Shown piece after piece: positions 32,856 to 40,905 of a stretch of DNA of 64,000 nucleotides. The notes below the pieces were generated by a model. The model did not search any database and was not told the origin of the DNA. It worked only from the letters and a program-made list of their open reading frames with translations. The stretch's first letter is position 1, and each line of letters opens with the position of its first letter. The position numbers and the translations under genes are program-made. The stretch is from Anaerolinea thermophila UNI-1 (GTDB lineage Bacteria; Chloroflexota; Anaerolineae; Anaerolineales; Anaerolineaceae): contig NC_014960.1 of the NCBI RefSeq assembly GCF_000199675.1, positions 1,240,001-1,304,000 on the forward strand. Direction: 5' to 3'.

Positions 32856-33757
32856 TCACGCTGGCGAAATATGCGAAAATTGGCGTAACTGAAGATCACC
32901 ATAATCAAGGCAACGATGACAGACATGGCGGCGGCGCTTCCCTGAAATGGACGAACAAAACCCTCTGTAAAGATCCGCAACATGACAGGTTCAGTTGCAC
33001 CACCTCCTGTAGGTTGAGCGGGTCCCCCACGCGTCATCATCATCGGTTGTCCAAGCAAATTGAAAGATGCAATAATCGTAATGATGATAATAAACACTAA
33101 AACAGGTTGGAGCATTGGCAATGTCACGTTTATAAAACGTTGCCATGAATTTGCTCCGTCTATTTCTGCTGCTTCATACAGTTCAGGAGGAATATCCTGC
33201 AGGGCGGCAAGAAATATGATCATGTTGTATCCCATTGTCCACCACACTGTGGCGACCACAATGGTAATCATGGCGTATGGCATGGTAGAAAGCCAACGTG
33301 GGGTGGGTAATCCGAACATCTTTAGGTAGTAATTGAGCAATCCTCCCTCACTTTGAAAAATCCACCACCAGATCAATGAAATGACTGCCACTGAAAGCAC
33401 CCAAGGAGCAAAAAAGGTAGCCCGAAAGAAGTTTGTTCCTGGAATCTTAAGATTCAGTAATACTGCCAACCCGAGCGGGATTAAAACCAGGAAAGGAACA
33501 CTCCAGATAACGAAGGTAACTGTGACTTTCATTGAATTCCAGAATTCAAGGAACTTAACTGTTCCTGGAGTAAACAGGTCGATGTAATTCTTCAGTCCAA
33601 CGAATGTAGTTGCTTCTGGCCGTAAGTAATCGTATTGGAAAAAACTAATGTATAACCCGTTGAAAAATGGATACCCAACGAATATGGCAAAAAATATTAA
33701 GTGCGGAAGGATAAATAAATAGGGGATGAGGTTGATCTTTCTCTTTTTATTTTCCAT
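32852..33757 (-). CDS. Sugar ABC transporter permease, MalF/UgpA type
   Basis: The 301-residue protein has six membrane helices and the EAA loop PPELYEAAEIDGANSWQRFINVTLPMLQPVL (residues about 190-220). The N-terminal YLFILPHLIFFAIFVGYPFFNGLYISF is characteristic of CUT1 MalF/UgpA permeases. It forms the heterodimeric channel with the MalG-type protein, whose gene overlaps it by four bases. A strong hairpin lies between this gene and the binding-protein gene upstream. Confidence 0.95.
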   Translation of the reverse strand: MENKKRKINLIPYLFILPHLIFFAIFVGYPFFNGLYISFFQYDYLRPEATTFVGLKNYIDLFTPGTVKFLEFWNSMKVTVTFVIWSVPFLVLIPLGLAVLLNLKIPGTNFFRATFFAPWVLSVAVISLIWWWIFQSEGGLLNYYLKMFGLPTPRWLSTMPYAMITIVVATVWWTMGYNMIIFLAALQDIPPELYEAAEIDGANSWQRFINVTLPMLQPVLVFIIIITIIASFNLLGQPMMMTRGGPAQPTGGGATEPVMLRIFTEGFVRPFQGSAAAMSVIVALIMVIFSYANFRIFRQRE

Positions 33758-33814
33758 ATGTCAATCCCCAAAAATTCGGTTAAGGGACCAGGAAGAAGAA
33801 TAATTTGTGAAACA

Positions 33815-33851
33815 TGTGGGCGGGTAGGAAATTCTGCCTAACCCGCCCACA
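33815..33851 (-). other. mRNA hairpin between binding protein and permease genes
   Basis: TGTGGGCGGGTAGG (33815-33828) pairs with CCTAACCCGCCCACA (33837-33851), a 14-pair stem with one bulged A and an eight-base loop. There is no T run after it on the reverse strand. Such hairpins in binding-protein/permease gaps are known to protect the upstream mRNA and keep binding protein in excess. Confidence 0.7.
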
Positions 33852-33866
33852 CTGGGCTAGAGGGTA

Positions 33867-35183
33867 TTAAGGAGCCTTGGGAGCGTCGCCATAGGTGGCT
33901 TTATTTTGCGCCAAAATTTCATTGGCTCGTTTTGCGGCATCGTCCAGCGCGGCTTTGATATCGGTAGCGGTTCCGTTCATTACCGCACCTACTGCCTCAC
34001 CAAGCGGGCCAAATGCATCCGTGATACCGGGGACAGCAGGTGGGAAAAAGGCATAGTCGACCGATTTAGCAATAGATGCTTGTGGTTCGATGGCTAAGAA
34101 TTCGGCACTCTGGCGCACCGACTTAGAAGCCGGAATTTGTCCAGCCTTTGCCCATGTGACTGAATTTGCCACCATGTATTTGATGAATTCAGCAGCAGCT
34201 TTGTCCTTGCAAGGATCAATATTTTTGTGAACAGGCATGGTAAACTGATGTGATCCTGCCCAAACTGCCATGTATGGACCAATTTGTGGAACTGATGTGG
34301 CGCGCCCATCAAATTCAACACCTTCACCGGTCACATTTGTGGTTTGCCAAATCCCATTCCAGATCATGGCTACAGTTCCGGCTTTGAAAGCATTCAGTTC
34401 TGCGTCCACTTCGAGATTGGGGGCAGAATACTTGTTTTGCATGTCTTTCATCCATTGCAGTGCCTTGACACCTGCTTCGCTATTCCAGGTTGCCTGAGTA
34501 CCGTCCTCATTGAATTCAGTTCCCCCAAACTGGTGTAACATTTGCTGGAAGATTTGCTGGACAGGAAAACCACCTGTGATATCAAATCCTTTCGTTTCTT
34601 CTGTTGTCAGAGCGGCAGCAATTGCCTCAAACTCTTCTGCGTTCGCAGGCGGGTTTTCAAAACCTGCGGACTTAAGAAGATCAGCATTGTAGAACATGGT
34701 CATGGGGTGAATATCCAATGGGATGCTGTAGCGGTGACCTGCTACCTCTCCCGCTGCCCATACGGCTTCTGGATAATCGTCACCTGAAAGCCCCATTTCA
34801 GCAACCAGATCATCAATAGGGCGCAAAACATTCCGAAAAGCCAGTGTGGCAACTTGATCTGCATGAATGATGGCGACATCTGGCAAGGTGTCTGCTGCGG
34901 CTGCTGTGGAAATTTGGGTATAGTACTCCCCTTGACTGGTCATGGTTACATGGATATCTGGATGAGAAGCATTGAATGCTTCTACCATTTCACCCATATA
35001 TGGACCATCTGGACCTGTAAAAGGATTCCAGTATTGCAATTCAACCTTGCCGCAAGCATTTTGCTCTGCAGGCTGTTCACCCGTTTGAGGGGCAGCTGTA
35101 GGTGTGGTAGTACTTCCACAGGCGGTTAAGAGAATGCTCAAAATGAGCATGATTGGTAGAAAGTAGCGACTGAAGAGTTTCAT
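33867..35183 (-). CDS. Sugar ABC transporter binding lipoprotein
   Basis: The 438-residue protein is a family 1 (CUT1) extracellular sugar-binding protein. The start at 35183 gives a lipoprotein signal (ILSILLTAC) and is supported by GAAGGAG just upstream. A short Thr/Pro linker is followed by VELQYWNPFTGPDGPYMGEMVEAFNASHPDIHVT, then DVAIIHADQVATLA, IPLDIHPMTMFYNADLLKSAGFENPPANAEEF and NKIWNG-like IWNGIWQT, the usual family blocks. It should capture an oligosaccharide for the two permeases downstream. Pairing with GH43 enzymes suggests arabino- or xylo-oligosaccharides, but ligand is inferred. Confidence 0.95.
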   Translation of the reverse strand: MKLFSRYFLPIMLILSILLTACGSTTTPTAAPQTGEQPAEQNACGKVELQYWNPFTGPDGPYMGEMVEAFNASHPDIHVTMTSQGEYYTQISTAAAADTLPDVAIIHADQVATLAFRNVLRPIDDLVAEMGLSGDDYPEAVWAAGEVAGHRYSIPLDIHPMTMFYNADLLKSAGFENPPANAEEFEAIAAALTTEETKGFDITGGFPVQQIFQQMLHQFGGTEFNEDGTQATWNSEAGVKALQWMKDMQNKYSAPNLEVDAELNAFKAGTVAMIWNGIWQTTNVTGEGVEFDGRATSVPQIGPYMAVWAGSHQFTMPVHKNIDPCKDKAAAEFIKYMVANSVTWAKAGQIPASKSVRQSAEFLAIEPQASIAKSVDYAFFPPAVPGITDAFGPLGEAVGAVMNGTATDIKAALDDAAKRANEILAQNKATYGDAPKAP

Positions 35184-35213
35184 CTTTTCTCCTTCTGACG
35201 AACAAACCAAATT

Positions 35214-35263
35214 GTCCCATGGGACACAACCTGTCCATGCCTTATCAGGCTGGACAACTATAA
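35214..35263 (-). promoter_or_regulatory. Candidate operator/promoter of the ABC-GH43 operon
   Basis: A perfect 14-base palindrome TGTCCCATGGGACA (35214-35227) and an inverted repeat TGTCCA (35233-35238) / TGGACA (35252-35257) share the same half-site. They lie between a reverse-strand TATAGT (35258-35263) and the binding-protein start, so they would cover the transcription start and leader. No convincing -35 box was found. The regulator that binds here is unknown. Confidence 0.45.
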
Positions 35264-35309
35264 ACATTAACGAAACACGTAGGGTATGTTAAACTTAATT
35301 TGAGATGGA

Positions 35310-35319
35310 ATCACCTCCT
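35310..35319 (-). other. Orphan Shine-Dalgarno-like sequence
   Basis: The reverse strand reads AGGAGGTGAT, a ten-base match to the complement of the usual 16S rRNA 3' end, with no ATG, GTG or TTG at 5-10 bases downstream. It follows directly on the 35326-35369 hairpin. Confidence 0.35.
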
Positions 35320-35325
35320 CTCCAC

Positions 35326-35369
35326 AGCGCTGTATGTGTGCATCCCTGAAACTGAACACATACAGCGCT
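35326..35369 (-). repeat. 14-bp inverted repeat after the regulator gene
   Basis: AGCGCTGTATGTGT (35326-35339) and ACACATACAGCGCT (35356-35369) are perfect inverted repeats around a 16-base spacer, 11 bases beyond the regulator stop codon. In RNA this would be a strong hairpin, but no T run follows, so it is not a standard terminator. It could be an mRNA-stabilising or processing structure, or a protein site. Confidence 0.7.
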
Positions 35370-35380
35370 TGCCTTATGAT

Positions 35381-36364
35381 TTATTCCTTACCAACTCGTT
35401 TGAAATACTGTCTCATAACAATGTCCTGAGGATAATTGCCAAATTTGCTACCAAATAAGTTCATCCCACCAACATTTGTAGCGTTCTCCTTGATCCCAAT
35501 TCGTACAGAAATTGGTTCACCAGGTTTTATGGGTAAGTCTTTTACTTTGATTGAGGAAACCTGTACTCCATCCACGTAACTCCCTGTAGATGTGACCTTC
35601 CATACCTTGAGCAAACCATACTGGGAGTTCTGTGTATCCCACCATGCGGGAGTAAGCATACCGCGTTCTCCGCCAAAATCTGCTGGGCTAGTCCAGGTGC
35701 CAATCTCTATCCCTCCAATCCACAGAGTAATATCAGAAGGCCAATCAGGATGGTGTAATGGCGCTTCCGAGCACACCTCAAAACTAATTTCAATTTCGTT
35801 CAAGATGCTTCCTGGAGGGAGGCGGTAGGGAAAATGATATTCCAGAAAACCTCGTCGGAACCAGATTAGTTGAGCATAAATCCTTTGAGGTTCATAAAAG
35901 GCTGATGGATCATCTAAATGACCGATAATCCCCAGTTCTCCTACAAGGCCACAAGTGGGTATTGCCTGTATCTGAGTGTACGCACCGATTGGCATGGAAA
36001 CTTCGATGGGGGTTTCTGCTGTTTCCAGGTATGCTGGCAATTGGATAATGATCCGATCATAAACACGAGCACAAACTCGTTGAAGTCCTCTTGTTGCAGG
36101 GCGTAGATCGGTCTTAATTAAACCTGCGTTTTCCAGAATATTGATGTGAAGGGTTGCTGTTGATGGAGGAAGTCCTAATGCCTCAGCAATTTCCATAACA
36201 GTGCTAGTATGGACGCTGAGAAATTTCAAGATTTTTAAGCGAGTTTCTGAGCCTAATGCTTTCGTGACTGCTTCCAACTTTTGCAACTCGTGGTCTTCTG
36301 CAAGCAGTTCTAGCAATCGTGCATTAGGAATTTTCTCGTAATTTGTCATGGAGGAGTCAGTCAT
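35381..36364 (-). CDS. ArsR-type regulator with long C-terminal domain
   Basis: The 327-residue protein has an ArsR/SmtB winged helix at residues about 28-90 (ALGSETRLKILKFLSVHTSTVMEIAEALGLPPSTATLHINILENAGLI). No CxC metal site is present. Residues about 115-320 form a beta-rich region (IGGIEIGTWTSPADFGGERGMLTP, SIKVKDLPIKPGEPISVRIGIKENATNVGGMNLFG) that looks like a jelly-roll sensor. Similar long ArsR-like proteins occur beside sugar transport and glycosidase genes in other bacteria, so it probably senses a sugar. It is upstream of the ABC/GH43 genes on the same strand. The start is uncertain: 36364 or the Met at 36349. Confidence 0.82.
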   Translation of the reverse strand: MTDSSMTNYEKIPNARLLELLAEDHELQKLEAVTKALGSETRLKILKFLSVHTSTVMEIAEALGLPPSTATLHINILENAGLIKTDLRPATRGLQRVCARVYDRIIIQLPAYLETAETPIEVSMPIGAYTQIQAIPTCGLVGELGIIGHLDDPSAFYEPQRIYAQLIWFRRGFLEYHFPYRLPPGSILNEIEISFEVCSEAPLHHPDWPSDITLWIGGIEIGTWTSPADFGGERGMLTPAWWDTQNSQYGLLKVWKVTSTGSYVDGVQVSSIKVKDLPIKPGEPISVRIGIKENATNVGGMNLFGSKFGNYPQDIVMRQYFKRVGKE

Positions 36365-36376
36365 GGAGAAATCAAT

Positions 36377-36413
36377 AAAACATAAAATTATGTTTTGTTA
36401 CATAAAATTATAT
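36377..36413 (-). promoter_or_regulatory. Tandem operator and -10 box of the ArsR-type regulator gene
   Basis: AAAACATAA (36377-36385) and TTATGTTTT (36388-36396) are perfect 9-base inverted repeats two bases apart. A second, partial copy (ACATAA-AA-TTATAT, 36400-36413) repeats CATAAAATTAT exactly 20 bases further on. The reverse-strand TATAAT (36407-36412) lies in the second copy. The two-turn spacing and overlap with the -10 box suggest autorepression. Confidence 0.65.
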
Positions 36414-36548
36414 TTCATTTGAAGCGTTTGTCAATAAGTAATTTTGAAAAGAATGTCCAATTTTTCTACCACAAGTACCTTAAGATAGATTTGGGTGTAT
36501 ACTCCATAAACAATCTTTTCATCCTAACTTTCATTTGCGAGGGGTCTT

Positions 36549-37676
36549 ATGCTCACCATTCAGCAAGTGGATACCCGCTCTCGGGAACAGGTTCATCGTT
36601 TCATTCAATTTCATTATGATTTGTATCGCGGTACCCCCCAGTGGGTGCCCCCTTTTTACTCAGATATTCGTTTGATGCTTGATCGGGAGAAGCATCCCTT
36701 TTACGAGCACTCGGATGGGGATTTCTTCCTTGCTTTACGGGGAAAAGAGGTGGTTGGGCGAATTGCCATTTTAGAAAATCGCCCGTTTAATGAATATCAT
36801 CAATGCAAAAAAGCCCAGTTCTATTTGTTTGACTGCATCAATGACTTGGAAGTCGCCCGTGCGTTGTTTGATCGTGCTGCCGAATGGTGCAAAGCCCGTG
36901 GGTTGACCGAAATTGTGGGGCCCAAAGGGCTGAGCGCCTTTGATGGCTACGGCATTCAGGTTGAGGGTTTTGAACATCGTCAGATGATGACGATGATGAA
37001 CTACAACTTTGACTACTATCCCAAACTGATGGAAGCCCTGGGTTTTGAAAAAGAGGTGGATTTCGTTTCGGCTTATATTAATCGGGAAAATTTCCAACTG
37101 CCTGATAAAATGCGTGAGGTTGCCCGCCGTGTGATTGAACGGGGAAAGTTTAAGGTGGTGAACTTCCGAAACAAGAAAGAACTGGTGGCTTGGGCTCCAA
37201 AAATTGGCGAAGCCTATAACAAAGCCTTTGTCAACAATTGGGAGTATTACCCGCTCTCGCCTCGCGAAGTCAAATTTGTGCTGGATAACCTGCTCATGGT
37301 GGCAGTTCCCGAATTGATCAAGATCATTACCTACAATGAGGATGTCGTCGGGTTCCTCTTTGGTTTTCCCGATATCAGTGCGGCGCTTCAGCGGCAGGGT
37401 GGGCGCATTACCCCCTGGGGATTGGTGGATTTCATGCTGGAGATGAAACGCACAAAATTTATTTCCCTCAACGGGGTAGGTGTGTTGCCTGAATATCATG
37501 GCCGTGGCGGCAACGTTCTGCTGTATGCTGAGATGGCTAAATTCCTTGAAAATTCTCAATTCACCGAAGGCGAACTGACCCAGATGGCAGAGACCGCCGT
37601 ACAGATTCGTAAGGATATTCTGGTAGCAGGGAGCAAACCCTGGAAGAATCACCGCGTTTATCATAAAGTACTGTAA
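36549..37676 (+). CDS. GNAT-fold N-acetyltransferase-like protein
   Basis: The 375-residue protein contains a C-terminal acyl-CoA-binding region (FISLNGVGVLPEYHGRGGNVLLYAEMAKFL, residues about 300-330, with the R-G-x-G-type loop). Its N-terminal half (FIQFHYDLYRGTPQWVPPFYSDIRLMLDREKHPFYEH) marks a bacterial GNAT-like family often listed as YghO-related. Substrate is unknown. A weak GAGGGG lies before the ATG. It diverges from the ArsR-type regulator, and a strong terminator follows, so it is probably monocistronic. Confidence 0.78.
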   Translation: MLTIQQVDTRSREQVHRFIQFHYDLYRGTPQWVPPFYSDIRLMLDREKHPFYEHSDGDFFLALRGKEVVGRIAILENRPFNEYHQCKKAQFYLFDCINDLEVARALFDRAAEWCKARGLTEIVGPKGLSAFDGYGIQVEGFEHRQMMTMMNYNFDYYPKLMEALGFEKEVDFVSAYINRENFQLPDKMREVARRVIERGKFKVVNFRNKKELVAWAPKIGEAYNKAFVNNWEYYPLSPREVKFVLDNLLMVAVPELIKIITYNEDVVGFLFGFPDISAALQRQGGRITPWGLVDFMLEMKRTKFISLNGVGVLPEYHGRGGNVLLYAEMAKFLENSQFTEGELTQMAETAVQIRKDILVAGSKPWKNHRVYHKVL

Positions 37677-37695
37677 TTTCTTCAGGTTTATGTTG

Positions 37696-37733
37696 AAGGC
37701 GCCGCCCGAGAAAGTCGCGGCGCCTTTCTATTT
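37696..37733 (+). terminator. Terminator after the GNAT gene
   Basis: AAGGCGCCGC (37696-37705) pairs with GCGGCGCCTT (37717-37726) around an 11-base loop, followed by TCTATTTT. The ten-pair GC-rich stem is one of the strongest in the window. Confidence 0.85.
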
Positions 37734-37774
37734 TGACAGGTCTTCTCAAAGGATATAGATGGGAGAGGTGATTG

Positions 37775-37780
37775 TATAAT
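37775..37780 (+). promoter_or_regulatory. -10 box of the first GT-C operon
   Basis: A perfect TATAAT is followed by six bases (CGGGGT) and then the ATG at 37787. Transcription should begin at the start codon, giving a leaderless mRNA. A TTGACA at 37733-37738 is too far (36 bases) to be its -35 box. Confidence 0.6.
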
Positions 37781-37786
37781 CGGGGT

Positions 37787-39313
37787 ATGTCAAAGACAAC
37801 CCGACTCTGGATTGTTCTTCTGATTGCGCTGGCTTTACTTGCCCGCCTGATTCCCGGTCCCCGCACCATTGACGACTCTTATATTACCTACCGGTATGCT
37901 CGCAACCTGTTAAGTGGCTGGGGGTTTGTGTATAACCCTGGCGAGCGTGTTATGGGGACGACCACACCTCTGTACACCCTGTTGATGGCTGGTTTGGGTG
38001 CTCTGAGCGGTGGTCCGGAAGCGGATTTTCCTGTCATCTCGTGGCTTTTGAATGCAGTGGCTGATGCGCTTACCTGTGTGCTTTTGTTTCTGATTGGCAG
38101 GCAGGTAAACTTTGAAAAGGCTGGACTTGCTGCGGCTCTGGCTTGGGCTATTGCCCCTTATTCGGTCACCTTTTCCATCGGGGGATTGGAAACCAGCCTG
38201 TATGTATTTTTGCTTACCCTGATGGGATGGGCTTATCTCCGAAATAATCTCTCTCTCACTGCACTTGCGGGTGCGCTGGCTTTGCTTACTCGTGTGGATG
38301 CGGCGCTCATGATTGGGTTGATGGGGTTGGACTGGTTGGCGCGTTTCCTTCATGAGAAACCTCGTTCAATTCCGTGGCGAGCCTTGTTTGTTTTCCTTTT
38401 GCCTGTGATAGGATGGTATGGATTTGCTTGGGCATATTTTGGCAGTCCCTTTCCTCATTCGGTGACGGCGAAATTACTGGCTTACCGTCTTGAGCCCCAT
38501 GCAGCATTGATCCGTTTGCTGCAACATTATGCAACCCCGTTCTTTGAGTATCACTGGATTGGGAATATTGCAATCGGAGTCGGGTTGCTGGTATATCCTT
38601 TCCTTGCCCTCACCGGTGTTCTAAGCGCATTTCGCACCGCACCCCGTCTGGGAGCGTGGCTGGTTTATCCCTGGGTATATTTCCTTGCTTTTGCTCTACC
38701 CAATCCACTGATCTTTCGCTGGTATCTTACCCCGCCTTTACCGGCTTATTTCCTAGCAATTCTTATTGGGGGGCAAAGTTTGTTGAGAGGGTTAATGAAA
38801 CATAAACAGGTGCCACGCTGGGGATTTTCTCTGTTGACGGTTGTGCTGGTATTATTCCCGGCAGTGGTGTCATTCCGTGAATGGCGGTTTGTTCCCGATC
38901 ATGGTCCTCGACGACCTGCGCCCGACATGGCTTACATTCAACTGGAGTTACTCTATAAAGAAGCGGCAGACTTTATTCGAGCACAGAATCAACCTCAGGC
39001 AGTTCTGGCGGCAGGGGATGTGGGGGTGCTGGGTTATGAAACCAATTTGCGAATTCTTGATACAGTGGGTTTGAACTCCCCGCAAAGCATTCAGTATTAC
39101 CCGCTCGATAAAGCCTACTATGCCATTAATTACGCCGTTGCTCCCGACCTGATCAGGGATGCACGACCTGATTTCCTGGTGATTCTGGAAGTGTACGGAC
39201 GCAAAGGGCTTTTGCAGGAAAATTGGTTCCAGCAGTCTTACCGATTGATGAAGAAAATCCCTACAGACATGTATGGGAGTGATGGATTGTTGATTTTTGG
39301 CAGGAATCCATGA
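37787..39313 (+). CDS. GT-C-type polytopic glycosyltransferase-like protein 1
   Basis: The 508-residue protein has about ten or eleven membrane helices and a 110-residue C-terminal outer domain. The first loop carries the GT-C acidic motif in IDDSYITYRYARNLLSGWGFVYNPGERVMGTTTPLY (residues about 27-62). The tail includes AAGDVGVLGYETNLRILDTVGLNSP, a pattern shared with the protein at 47570-49036. GT-C enzymes use polyprenyl-phosphate sugars to glycosylate lipids or proteins outside the membrane; donor and acceptor are unknown here. The ATG at 37787 is chosen from the TATAAT six bases upstream. It overlaps the next gene by ATGA. Confidence 0.8.
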   Translation: MSKTTRLWIVLLIALALLARLIPGPRTIDDSYITYRYARNLLSGWGFVYNPGERVMGTTTPLYTLLMAGLGALSGGPEADFPVISWLLNAVADALTCVLLFLIGRQVNFEKAGLAAALAWAIAPYSVTFSIGGLETSLYVFLLTLMGWAYLRNNLSLTALAGALALLTRVDAALMIGLMGLDWLARFLHEKPRSIPWRALFVFLLPVIGWYGFAWAYFGSPFPHSVTAKLLAYRLEPHAALIRLLQHYATPFFEYHWIGNIAIGVGLLVYPFLALTGVLSAFRTAPRLGAWLVYPWVYFLAFALPNPLIFRWYLTPPLPAYFLAILIGGQSLLRGLMKHKQVPRWGFSLLTVVLVLFPAVVSFREWRFVPDHGPRRPAPDMAYIQLELLYKEAADFIRAQNQPQAVLAAGDVGVLGYETNLRILDTVGLNSPQSIQYYPLDKAYYAINYAVAPDLIRDARPDFLVILEVYGRKGLLQENWFQQSYRLMKKIPTDMYGSDGLLIFGRNP

Positions 39314-40905
39314 ATAGAAAAAGCACATTCATCTTATTTGGGAGTTTCCTGGTTTCTCTATTGTGGAAGGGCTTCATTGTTTTCTCCGAGCGTGTTCCCT
39401 TTAATGCCGACGAAGCCATTGTGGCTTTGATGGCAAAGCATATTTTGCAGGGTGAACGCCCAATTTTCTTTTACGGGCAGAGTTACATGGGAAGCCTGGA
39501 CGCTTACCTGATCGCAGCGGGTTTTGCCCTTTTCGGACAGCACATTTGGGTGATTCGACTGGTTCAGGCATTACTTTATTTGGGGTTTCTGTACACACTT
39601 TTTCTGGTTGGAAAAGAGGCTTTTGACAACGAAAAAATCGGTGTGTGGGCAGTTGTGCTGAGTGCCATTCCCGTGGTCAATGTGACGCTGTACACCACCA
39701 TCACTCTTGGGGGGTATGGAGAAGCCTTGTTGTTGGGCAACTTGATTTTGCTGACCGCCCTACGTTTGGAAAAATCTTCTTCCGGTTGGCTGGTATTGGG
39801 GTTAGGGTTCTGGATTGGGCTGGGGGTGTGGTGTAATGCCATTACGCTGGTGTATAGTCTTCCCGCGGGGATCTTTGTCCTGGTTAACTGGTTTAAGCGA
39901 AGGGATGCTTTGTTTTTTGTGGAGAAGTCAGCCTTAGCCCTTCTGGGGGTATTGCTGGGAGCCTTCCCTTTGTGGATTTATGCTGCCCAGCATGGTTTTT
40001 TCAGTTTGCTAGCCGATTTACTTGGCTCTCCCACGGTTTCTAATCCTTACCCCTGGATTGTCAAGATCGGAATGTATCTCACCTGGTTTATCTTGTTTGC
40101 TATTCCGGTTACTTGGGGTTTTCGCCCGCCTTGGTCGGTGGATTGGTTAGTACCTCCACTGATCCCATTTGCTCTGGTTGCCTGGTTGGCGGTGCTGGTA
40201 TGGATATATCGTTGCCTTTCTAAACCTTCTTTGCAGCGATCTCACTGGTGGCTGGTTACAGGGGTAGGCTGGTCGCTGATGTTCGCCTATGTGTTTACTC
40301 AATTCAGTAAAGACCCGTCGGGCAGATATTTTCTTCCGTTGTATATTCCACTGATTCTTGGCGCAGCCCATTTTATGGTGCGGTCTTCCGTCCCAAGATG
40401 GGCAAGGATAGTTGTTTTTGCTAGTTTGTTGACTTATTTCATTGCTGGTAATATTGCCAGTGCTCTGGCAACCCCGCCAGGGTTTACCTCGCAACTGGAT
40501 GCCAGTACGCGAATTGAGCGCAAATACGATGGCGAATTGATTCGCTTTTTGCAGGAACAGGAAGAAACCCGTGGTTACACCCATTACTGGGTAGCCTATC
40601 CGCTGGCTTTTGAAAGCAATGAAACCCTGATTTTTGTTCCTGACTTACCGTATCACCTCAATCTCTCTTACACTCCCCGCGATAATCGTTATGAACCCTA
40701 TAACTGTCTGGTTAACGAAAGTCAACGAGTCGCTTACATTACCACGCAACAAACAGAACGCCTGAACGCATTGCTCCGTCAGCAGTTTGCTGAGAAAGGC
40801 ATTACCTGGCAGGAAAAGTCTATTGGCGATTATCTGGTGTTTTACAACCTGAGCCATAAGATTACCCCGAATGAATTGGTGATTCAAGAGGTAGCAGAGC
40901 CATGA
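39310..40905 (+). CDS. GT-C-type polytopic glycosyltransferase-like protein 2
   Basis: The 531-residue membrane protein has about eleven helices. Its first outer loop reads VPFNADEAIVALMAKHILQGERPIFFYGQSYMGSLDAYL (residues about 28-66), where the D-E pair fits the acidic GT-C/GT39-like motif. A C-terminal outer segment (YTHYWVAYPLAFESNETLIFVPDL...QRVAYITTQQTERLNALLRQQF) follows the last helix. Substrate is unknown. Start and stop both overlap neighbours by four bases, so the three genes from 37787 to 42398 are translationally coupled. Confidence 0.8.
   Translation: MNRKSTFILFGSFLVSLLWKGFIVFSERVPFNADEAIVALMAKHILQGERPIFFYGQSYMGSLDAYLIAAGFALFGQHIWVIRLVQALLYLGFLYTLFLVGKEAFDNEKIGVWAVVLSAIPVVNVTLYTTITLGGYGEALLLGNLILLTALRLEKSSSGWLVLGLGFWIGLGVWCNAITLVYSLPAGIFVLVNWFKRRDALFFVEKSALALLGVLLGAFPLWIYAAQHGFFSLLADLLGSPTVSNPYPWIVKIGMYLTWFILFAIPVTWGFRPPWSVDWLVPPLIPFALVAWLAVLVWIYRCLSKPSLQRSHWWLVTGVGWSLMFAYVFTQFSKDPSGRYFLPLYIPLILGAAHFMVRSSVPRWARIVVFASLLTYFIAGNIASALATPPGFTSQLDASTRIERKYDGELIRFLQEQEETRGYTHYWVAYPLAFESNETLIFVPDLPYHLNLSYTPRDNRYEPYNCLVNESQRVAYITTQQTERLNALLRQQFAEKGITWQEKSIGDYLVFYNLSHKITPNELVIQEVAEP

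Noticed and set aside
35300..35325. A fragment of 16S rRNA, because of the AATCACCTCCT similarity to its 3' end
   Set aside because: The match is only about ten bases and no other rRNA sequence is nearby. It is better read as a Shine-Dalgarno-like motif on the other strand.
36771..37664. A long open frame antisense to the GNAT gene
   Set aside because: It is the mirror of a coding sequence with clear GNAT features; the antisense translation is His-rich and resembles no protein.
37733..37759. TTGACA with TATAGA as the promoter of the first GT-C operon
   Set aside because: The spacer is only 15 bases and TTGACA sits in the tail of the preceding terminator. The perfect TATAAT at 37775 is a better candidate.
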